A DNA stretch of 64,000 bases, taken from contig OX387607.1 in assembly GCA_947568835.1 (NCBI GenBank), positions 992,001-1,056,000 of the forward strand, read 5' to 3'. Below are positions 58,016-64,000 of the stretch, piece after piece (within the stretch, counting starts at the first letter, position 1; every line of letters begins with the position of its first letter). A program made the position numbers and the translations under genes. The notes beneath the pieces were generated by a model. That model searched no databases. It saw only the letters and a list, made by a program, of their open reading frames with translations, and was not told the origin of the DNA. The DNA is from Protonemura montana. Taxonomy: Eukaryota > Arthropoda > Insecta > Plecoptera > Nemouridae.

Positions 58016-58387
58016 ATTTTTTAAACCATTTTTAAGGTAGAATTCGATGAAATTACACGCCTATTACCATACTGAATGAAAAAAGTCAATAAAGCATGAT
58101 TTTTCCCAAATATTTACACATTTCGACCCTTTTTAACAATATTGCAAACAATATTTCATGTCTGTTATGAAAATCTATTTGAATACCACATGTAATGTGT
58201 CTTGCATGCTAATATCTGTTGAGCCCTCGAGGGGGTATTATTAAACACTTCTATAAAGTTGCTTCCTGATGCTATGTCCACCACTCAGGGTGTCTAATTG
58301 GTACGCGATGGTGTCAACACCGGAGTTCGAAGCAAGGACTTGTCGAGAGCGTGTTGGTAACATTAGCATAATCTCTCCTGACACAAT
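58016..58387. other. unique left flank of the LINE
   Basis: No gene is recognised. TGTCTAATTGGTACGC and GGAGTTCGAAGC at 58291-58335 are weakly A-box/B-box-like. Confidence 0.4.
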
Positions 58388-60450
58388 AAAAGAAAACGAT
58401 AAAAGAAATACTAGAAAGGAAAGGTAAAACTTCGTTAGAAATACATAAACTCCAAGCAGATGACAATAGTCTAATGATAAGTGACCCACAACAAATAGCA
58501 GATGAATTTGTAAAATACTTCTCTGGTATTGGAAAGAAAATGGCTCAGAATATTACCTGCCCATATAAACCTGTGGTATCCGAATGTGAAAGAAATGAAA
58601 TTGATCGAACTCATAACAATTCAAACATGACTTTAGCCCCAGTTACCACTCAAGAATTAATAAAGGAAATAAACTCGTTAAAAGACAGATCGATGAGTGG
58701 AGATGACGAAATCAGCGGGAAAACAATAAAAATGGCTAAATCCTATATAATTGGCCCCCTAGAACACATTTTTAATTTAGTTTTTGTACATGGGACTTTC
58801 CCAAGAGGAATGAAAACTGCGAATATAATGCCTATTTATAAAAGCGGGGATGCTACTAAAACTGCTAACTATCGACCTATCTCTTTAACAAACAATTTTG
58901 CAAAACTTTTAGAAAAGTGTATGAAATCACGTCTAATGTCATTTATGGAAAAAACATCCTTCCTGTCTTTAAATCAATACGGTTTTCGCCCAAAGTTAGG
59001 AACTGAAGATGCTATACAAAACCTGATAAGCTTAGTGTATTCTTATTTAGATAATGGAGAAAAGGTGATTGCCGTCTACCTAGACCTGGCCAAGGCTTTT
59101 GACACGGTCGACCATAGTATTCTTCTTGAGAAAATGTTTAATATGGGAATCAAGGACACTGTGCTCCAACTTTTCAAAAATTACTTGGAAGAAAGGCCAC
59201 AGAAAGTTGTAATTAATGGCAAATTTATAAGCAAAGCCATAGCAGTTGATTGCGGAGTCCCGCAGGGCACTGTACTAGGCCCGATACTATTCCTTATATA
59301 TATTAATCAACTCTGCAATCTTAACTTGGACGGAAAAATTATAACATATGCGGATGACACCGTACTGGTCTGTAGTGGCTCAAATTGGGATGAAACTTTT
59401 AAAGTAGCAAACAATACTTTAAAAACTGTACACAAATGGCTAAATACCAATTACTTAACATTAAACAAAGCAAAGACTGTATATATGACATTGACGATCA
59501 ATAACCGAACGCAGCCTAAAGAGGACCATTGTATAAAACTGCATACTGAACAATGCTCCAGTGATGATTGCAATTGTACTATCATAAGTAAAGTAAAAAA
59601 TGTCAAGTATCTTGGAATAAATATTGATGAAAATTTAAAATGGAATCAACAAATTGACCAAATTCTTTCAAAAACTAGATACTTAATGTTACAGTTTTAT
59701 CATTTAAAAAATATTGTCAACAAAACTCTTATTCTCATCATATACAAGGCCATCGCACAAACAATATTCCAATATGGTATTATTGGATGGGGCGGATGCT
59801 GTAAAAACAATTACTTAAAAATACTAGCCATTCAAAAAAGAATATTAAAAGTTGCTTTAAATAAAACTATAACATATTCATCAAACAAATTATTCGAAGA
59901 TGCTAATGTTTTGGATGTACGACAATTGTATCTAAAAACAGTATTAATATATATTTATAAGCACCGAGATCAAACACATAGAAAAACTAAACCAAAGAGT
60001 AATGACTACCCTTTAAGAAGTAAAATTGAAAAAAGCCTCAAAATACCTTTCAAAAACACGACCTTTGGGCAAAGTCACGCTGATTTCATAGCCCCGAAAT
60101 TATTTAATATGCTTCCCAACCATATCAAGGAAGAGGAAAATGTAAAAAGGTACAAAGACAAAATAAATGTTTGGCTGCATAAAAATGGTAGAAACCTCTA
60201 TGCTAATTTAATTCAGAAACAATTGTAGCTATTATTATTATTATTATTAGTATTTTCTTTCTCTCAGTAATTGTATTTTTTGTTTAAGCCATCTTGTTTT
60301 TGATTTAAAATAAACACTTTTTACACAGCCCACACACAAGCTTGCCTTATGTGGGCTTCATTTACCTACAAATATGTACAATGTAATCATATAATTTTTT
60401 TGTATAATGAATAAAATGTTGAATAAATAAATAAAAAAAAAATAATAAAA
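58388..60450 (+). mobile_element. 5'-truncated non-LTR retrotransposon (LINE)
   Basis: The coding frame enters in the linker upstream of reverse transcriptase and stays open to the stop at 60228. A 3' untranslated region of about 220 bp ends in TAAATAAATAAAAAAAAAATAATAAAATAAAT, given here as positions 60425-60456. The apurinic-like endonuclease domain and any ORF1 are missing, the usual result of incomplete target-primed reverse transcription. A possible duplication of AATAAAA occurs at both edges but is too low in complexity to rely on. The family resembles the jockey/CR1 group. Confidence 0.85.
58474..60228 (+). CDS. reverse transcriptase of a jockey/CR1-like LINE, N-terminally truncated
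   Basis: The 584-residue frame encodes a non-LTR reverse transcriptase that copies element RNA into DNA at the target site. In order: linker with ADEFVKYFSGIG (9-20), fingers with NYRPISLTNNFAKLLEK (132-148) and QYGFRPKLGTEDAI (168-181), palm A VYLDLAKAFDTVDH (201-214), palm B CGVPQGTVLGPILF (260-273), catalytic YADD (292-295), and thumb VKYLGINIDENLKW near 370. All three expected catalytic aspartates are present (D204 in palm A, two in YADD). The C-terminal part (YGIIGWGG, then LAIQKRILK) is typical of jockey-like elements. The frame is open back to a stop at 58387-58389, so the ATG is only the first in-frame one; the native protein would start upstream with an endonuclease. No stop or frameshift interrupts it, so the insertion is young. 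It cannot be autonomous. Confidence 0.88.
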   Translation: MISDPQQIADEFVKYFSGIGKKMAQNITCPYKPVVSECERNEIDRTHNNSNMTLAPVTTQELIKEINSLKDRSMSGDDEISGKTIKMAKSYIIGPLEHIFNLVFVHGTFPRGMKTANIMPIYKSGDATKTANYRPISLTNNFAKLLEKCMKSRLMSFMEKTSFLSLNQYGFRPKLGTEDAIQNLISLVYSYLDNGEKVIAVYLDLAKAFDTVDHSILLEKMFNMGIKDTVLQLFKNYLEERPQKVVINGKFISKAIAVDCGVPQGTVLGPILFLIYINQLCNLNLDGKIITYADDTVLVCSGSNWDETFKVANNTLKTVHKWLNTNYLTLNKAKTVYMTLTINNRTQPKEDHCIKLHTEQCSSDDCNCTIISKVKNVKYLGINIDENLKWNQQIDQILSKTRYLMLQFYHLKNIVNKTLILIIYKAIAQTIFQYGIIGWGGCCKNNYLKILAIQKRILKVALNKTITYSSNKLFEDANVLDVRQLYLKTVLIYIYKHRDQTHRKTKPKSNDYPLRSKIEKSLKIPFKNTTFGQSHADFIAPKLFNMLPNHIKEEENVKRYKDKINVWLHKNGRNLYANLIQKQL

Positions 60451-60456
60451 TAAATG

Positions 60457-60659
60457 GCTGCACTGGACGTGCAAGTGCAGCCAACACAATCACGCTAAGT
60501 CTGTCTTGTTTAACACGCTAAGTGATTTGTGATTTGTCTTTCCAAGGTTTGCCAGCGTGCGGTGGAGGCGCCGGGTTTGCTCTCACACGGCCGCTGAGGA
60601 GTTTGCGTTTTGGAATTTTTTTTTTTTTTCTAATAGCCTAAGAGTAGATCTTTCGGTAC
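60457..60659. other. right flank of the LINE
   Basis: Short unique spacer with a T-run at 60618-60631; no gene. Confidence 0.5.
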
Positions 60660-61215
60660 GTGAAATCCGATTAAAATTTCAAACGCTTGCAATGCGCGGG
60701 GTATTTTATTCTTAGGAACACTACTACCGTTGAGTGTAGGTTCTAGGCAGAGTTTCAACGTCAATGTTACAGTCTCTGCGTGAAAGATGGCCGCCAAATG
60801 ACTACCTTACCGACAAAAATGCAGAGTACCGGAACATCACGTTAAGTGGAGCCACTGTCGTATGAATTTTAATTTCAATATTTCTCGTAGGTTAACTCGC
60901 TTTTGTGACTTTTCATGCTCAAAAAATCTCCATCAATTTTTACCTCAACGATTGATTTACACGTAACGATATTAAAAAGCGAGTAACCTACGAGAAATAT
61001 CGAAATTAAAATTCATACGACAGTGGCTCCACTTAACGTGATGTTCCGGTACTCTGCATTTTTGTCGGTAAGGTAGTCATTTGGCGGCCATCTTTCACGC
61101 AGAGACTGTAACATTGACGTTGAAACTCTACCTAGAACCTACACTCAACGCTTCTACCCTCTCAAAAATTGATGCATCAATTTTTACCGCCTAATAATTC
61201 TCCTGCTAATAAAAA
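60660..61215. mobile_element. large palindrome nested in an inverted-end element
   Basis: Outer parts are the tail and ends of the tRNA-like family (CAAACGCTTGCAATGCGCGG on the left; CTCTCAAAAATTGATGCATC on the right). Between them, 60728-60904 and 60974-61150 are about 177-bp arms that are nearly perfect reverse complements around a 69-nt loop. The arm includes CAGTCTCTGCGTGAAAGATG, GGCCGCCAAATG and CACGTTAAGTGGAGCCACTG. A one-arm copy lies at 40493-40775. Confidence 0.78.
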
Positions 61216-62194
61216 AACAGGTCTTTCCAATGGTACTTGTAAAAATGTGCGGCAGCTAAAAATGCGTCCTACACAACTTTCTTTGGCAAGAGTGCTCGGT
61301 GCTCCGTCTATTTTTGTATGTTTTAACTTTCAAAAATACAAACATTAAGAAATGTTATATGTATTTTTGCAAAAACAATGTTGTGACTTAGCAGGTAGGT
61401 ATTTTCAATCCTTCGCTTAATCTTAAACATAATATCTTGATTATTTTTCGTGAAATTTTGACTTTTGGTAATTTGTTTTGGGGTCGTTTCCGCGGTGGTA
61501 TTTCGGCGGTATTTCACAGAGAGTGTCTCTGTGGTGTTCTGAACAAGTCGTAAAAATTTCAGCATGAAATACCGCCACAGTAACAAACTTCTAGGCTCTA
61601 GTCTCCTCGCCTACTGCTGTCAAAATGGCCGCGAATAATGGATGTGTGTCAAATGTTTTCTTCTCACCAACTTATCGTAGAAATCATATCAGTTTCTTGC
61701 TCAAGCTCCCGCGGAGACAGCGCAAACAGCGCGCCAAGCGGCGGAGTTTGTAACCCGCTGACAGCGATGCAAGGAAATGTCTTTGATATCATATTACTGG
61801 CCACATGGATAAAAACTGATATCCATGGAAAAACTTCAACTGGTTTCTTACTTAGAAAAGACACGATTAAAAAGAAATTATGAAAGCTGTTTGACTTTCC
61901 CGGCTCTGTGAAAATGTCTCGGTGCAATGGAAAGTCGTGGAAAAGTCACGGGAAATAGACAAAGTGCTGTCAACTTCATTTCCATTGTTGGGAAATTGTA
62001 TTAAGATATTGCAAAGAACGAATCGGCAGAATGAAAGGGTTCTGTGACCTTGAAAACTTTCTGTCGCAGGAATCCTCGAATGTGATTGGTCGAGGCGCGG
62101 TTCAAGGTCAACGACGCAAGTCAAATTACGCAGGAAAAACTGCGTGTAAAACAATCATCCATTCAAACGAAAACCATACCGCAAAAAAATGTGT
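61216..62194. other. unique DNA downstream of the host gene exon
   Basis: No gene is recognised. It lies 3' of the minus-strand gene ending at 62247. Frames of 81-95 codons on both strands have no domains. Confidence 0.45.
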
Positions 62195-62246
62195 TTTATG
62201 AATGAAATAACTAATGTTTATTGTTTATTGTTTATAAGAAGTGGAA
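62195..62246 (-). promoter_or_regulatory. short 3' UTR with two AATAAA signals
   Basis: On the minus strand AATAAA occurs at 62224-62229 and again at 62217-62222, 18-30 nt after the stop codon. Cleavage would be expected around 62190-62205. The close spacing supports the terminal-exon reading. Confidence 0.6.
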
Positions 62247-62612
62247 TCAGCTGAAAATCACAGATTTCAGTTCGTTCAGTAGCCGAGCTAAGAACGAGTA
62301 CAAAACATAGACGGTGAAGAATGCGGCCCAGAACACAAAGATGGTTGACCATGGCTTACCGTGCATGTACGCTGGTGCCGGCTGCTCTTGGGCCGCCGCC
62401 ACGTGGTGATGTCCGTGATGTGGAGGTGGCGCTGGAGGCGGCACCGGGGGCGGCACCGGGGGCAGCAGGGGGGGCGCCGAAAACGCGCTCGAGCACCCGT
62501 GGCGCCGGGCCAACGGGGATATCGGCCCCCCCGGAGGCTGCATGGTGGACAGAGCCCCCAAAGGGGTGTAAGTTTTCATCGGCGGCTCGGGAGGGTGCAG
62601 AGTGGGGGCCGG
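62247..62612 (-). CDS. terminal exon of an unidentified membrane-anchored protein
   Basis: On the minus strand a strong 3' splice site (TTTGTACTCTTTCTCTCAACAG, with AG at 62613-62614) opens a phase-0 exon of 121 codons plus stop. The encoded C-terminus begins PAPTLHPPEPPMKTYTPLG, has a proline-rich stretch (PPLLPPVPPPVPPPAPPP, about 48-65), a histidine cluster (HHGHHH), an alanine/glutamine linker and then a single hydrophobic segment (about 88-107, TIFVFWAAFFTVYVLYSF) followed by a short tail, LARLLNELKSVIFS. This predicts a C-terminally anchored membrane protein with a short tail. The family is not recognised. The longer open frame upstream to 62804 crosses the splice site and is probably intron. 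Confidence 0.68.
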   Translation of the reverse strand, partial: PAPTLHPPEPPMKTYTPLGALSTMQPPGGPISPLARRHGCSSAFSAPPLLPPVPPPVPPPAPPPHHGHHHVAAAQEQPAPAYMHGKPWSTIFVFWAAFFTVYVLYSFLARLLNELKSVIFS

Positions 62613-62614
62613 CT

Positions 62615-63978
62615 GTTGAGAGAAAGAGTACAAACATGTTGTACGCTCGTGGTGGCAATCAATGGCAATCCAAGGCTTAATTGCTATGTTAGTCAAGTCA
62701 GTCAAGGTTTGGGTTAGACGAGTTAGGAACCTGCACTTCAATTTCAGAATGACCTTTTTTATTTGAATTTTTTTGGTACAGTAATAATAGCACCCAAGCA
62801 ACACAACTGTACGCCAATCAAAACAATTGAATTTTCTAACAGATGAGAATTAAATGAATCCGGTGGCACGTAGGGTGCTTTGAGTAAATCTGTCCAAAGT
62901 GTTTGAAAAAAATCTGGTTTTGTCACAAACTTTGAAGCACTAGCTTCACGATAGGCGTTGTATTAATTGTCCACCGCAGGGGACGTACTTCAGTCTCAAA
63001 TAAACTGGAATTACAACAAAATAAATTGCGAATACAATTGTAGGCAGCATTACACCATTTTCACTCTTGTATTGCAACTTTTTGGTAGAAACTTCAACTC
63101 AAGAACTTGATGAACTGATTAAACATAGGATGGTTCCTAGCGATGCACATGGATTTAGCCACCAAACGAAGCAATAACAGTGCGTTAAATAGACAAGTTG
63201 GGCTGGCAAAGAGGTTATTTGTATTGATTTCATTGGCTATCATACCTGTGCGAAGATCTTTCATATGAAGGGTACATGAAGTGTCTTTATAAAACGTGTG
63301 GGACTGGGTTTGCTGTCTCGTCTAGTCTCGTGTGAAGCGTCAATGGAAGAAATTGTTAAAAACGTCGCCATTATTTCGCAAGCTCACATTCCCATTGAAA
63401 TGTTTCGCAGAACGTGGATATGAGAATTCAGTTATAATGAGACGAGTTCACGGAGTTGAGTCGCTAAACAAAAGACTGACTGCTACGCTAAATCATACTC
63501 GAACTTTTATTTGAAAACATTTTCCCCACTTCAACCCCACCCCCAACCCGCCACCTGCATCCAGAATTGAATCCAGATTGTTGCCAATGTCCCCACAGTT
63601 ATCCCGTTCGATTCCCAGTAAAAGATATGGTATTTTCATTTTAATGCCTTCATGCCCAAATATTTCCAACTACGAAGAGCGGTATACATTTAGTAGGATA
63701 AAACTTACTCTTTTTTAGAAGGAAAAACACACTTTTGAATTAATTGTAAATTTTCAAGTCAAAAAAAATATCGTATCGATTACTGAAGAATGCATGTTTT
63801 TAAATTTTTTGTCTCTTCTGCAGCCGACAGTTTGAGAAATGAAATGCCGTACCGGTGTTTCCGGGTCGTCCCGAGCAACCAGTTGGCCTGGTACGACGTG
63901 TAGGTACACGTCGTACCTAAAGCTGGTAATTACTTGCAAAAAGTCTCGATTAACTTCGCAAATAGAGGAGTACAGCTG
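62615..63978. other. probable intron and unique DNA right of the exon
   Basis: If the terminal exon is right, the sequence to its right on the plus map is intronic. No further exon is identified; the 61-codon minus-strand frame at 63754-63939 lacks a clear donor. Confidence 0.45.
63890..63917. other. perfect 13-bp inverted repeat
   Basis: GGTACGACGTGTA, a GG centre and TACACGTCGTACC form a near-continuous palindrome. No neighbouring repeat family explains it. Confidence 0.65.
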
Positions 63979-64000
63979 TGAAATCCGATTTAAATTGCAA
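63979..64000. mobile_element. start of another inverted-end element tail, cut by window
   Basis: GAAATCCGATTTAAATTGCAA matches the outer tail of the tRNA-like family (compare 60659-60680 and 45938-45960). The rest lies beyond the window. Confidence 0.55.

Noticed and set aside
60450..60460. Target-site duplication of the LINE (AATAAAA on both sides)
   Set aside because: Too short and low in complexity next to an A-rich tail to be trusted.
62361..62717. Plus-strand ORFs of 118-119 codons over the terminal exon
   Set aside because: GC-rich antisense shadows of the minus-strand exon, which has splice and polyadenylation signals.
63754..63939. Upstream exon of the minus-strand membrane-protein gene
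   Set aside because: A 61-codon frame without a clear GT donor or acceptor; cannot be supported by eye.

Overview
The window is from the nuclear genome of an animal, most likely an arthropod. Coding density is very low. There are spliced-gene signals, a non-LTR retrotransposon, Penelope-type retroelement remnants, SINEs with RNA polymerase III heads, and many minisatellites. The arthropod call is an inference from the retroelement types and from short interstitial CCTAA runs (for example 45597-45620). There are no bacterial-style genes, operons, phage genes or CRISPR arrays.

Only two coding regions can be defended. One is a 5'-truncated but open reverse transcriptase ORF of a non-LTR retrotransposon (58474-60228, + strand). 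The other is the last coding exon of a host gene on the minus strand (62247-62612), with a strong 3' splice site, a proline/histidine-rich stretch, a C-terminal membrane segment and two AATAAA signals just after the stop. Upstream exons of that gene should lie to the right, possibly outside the window.

Roughly a fifth of the sequence is tandem repeat, in more than fifteen unrelated arrays: 41 bp x26 (2037-3108), 36 bp x9 (4299-4622), another 41 bp x30 (5036-6284), 53 bp x8 (8996-9412), 20 bp x23 (11331-11790), 72 bp x28 (14736-16748), 91 bp x21.5 (17316-19274), 15 bp x44 (19621-20288), 19 bp x49 (20319-21260), pentamers (22806-23081, 23381-23425, 36632-37198), 13 bp x32 (39581-39996), 15 bp x17 (47261-47515) and 10 bp x74 (49631-50370). 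Long ORFs in these arrays are by-products of stop-free units.

Three dispersed families tie the window together. (1) A SINE with a 5S-rRNA-derived head carries a variable number of 91-bp tandem copies of the 5S internal promoter, then a 36-bp module, a conserved body and a tail. Complete or partial copies lie near 4.3, 10.0, 27.1, 28.7, 42.5/43.2, 48.2, 50.9 and 55.3 kb, and the 91-bp module also forms the free array at 17.3-19.3 kb. (2) Elements with inverted ends (core ACACTATAACCGTCTCAAAAA) enclose a tRNA-like sequence, as single, tandem or mirror-image copies, or lack it altogether. (3) Penelope-like fragments hold compact hammerhead-ribozyme-like motifs: six copies at four loci, one with an intact CTGAAGA core.

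Large palindromes (12.9-13.3, 32.5-32.9, 60.7-61.15 kb) are all built from these families. The remaining unique DNA shows no recognisable gene. A sequence search could still reveal short exons that cannot be identified by eye.
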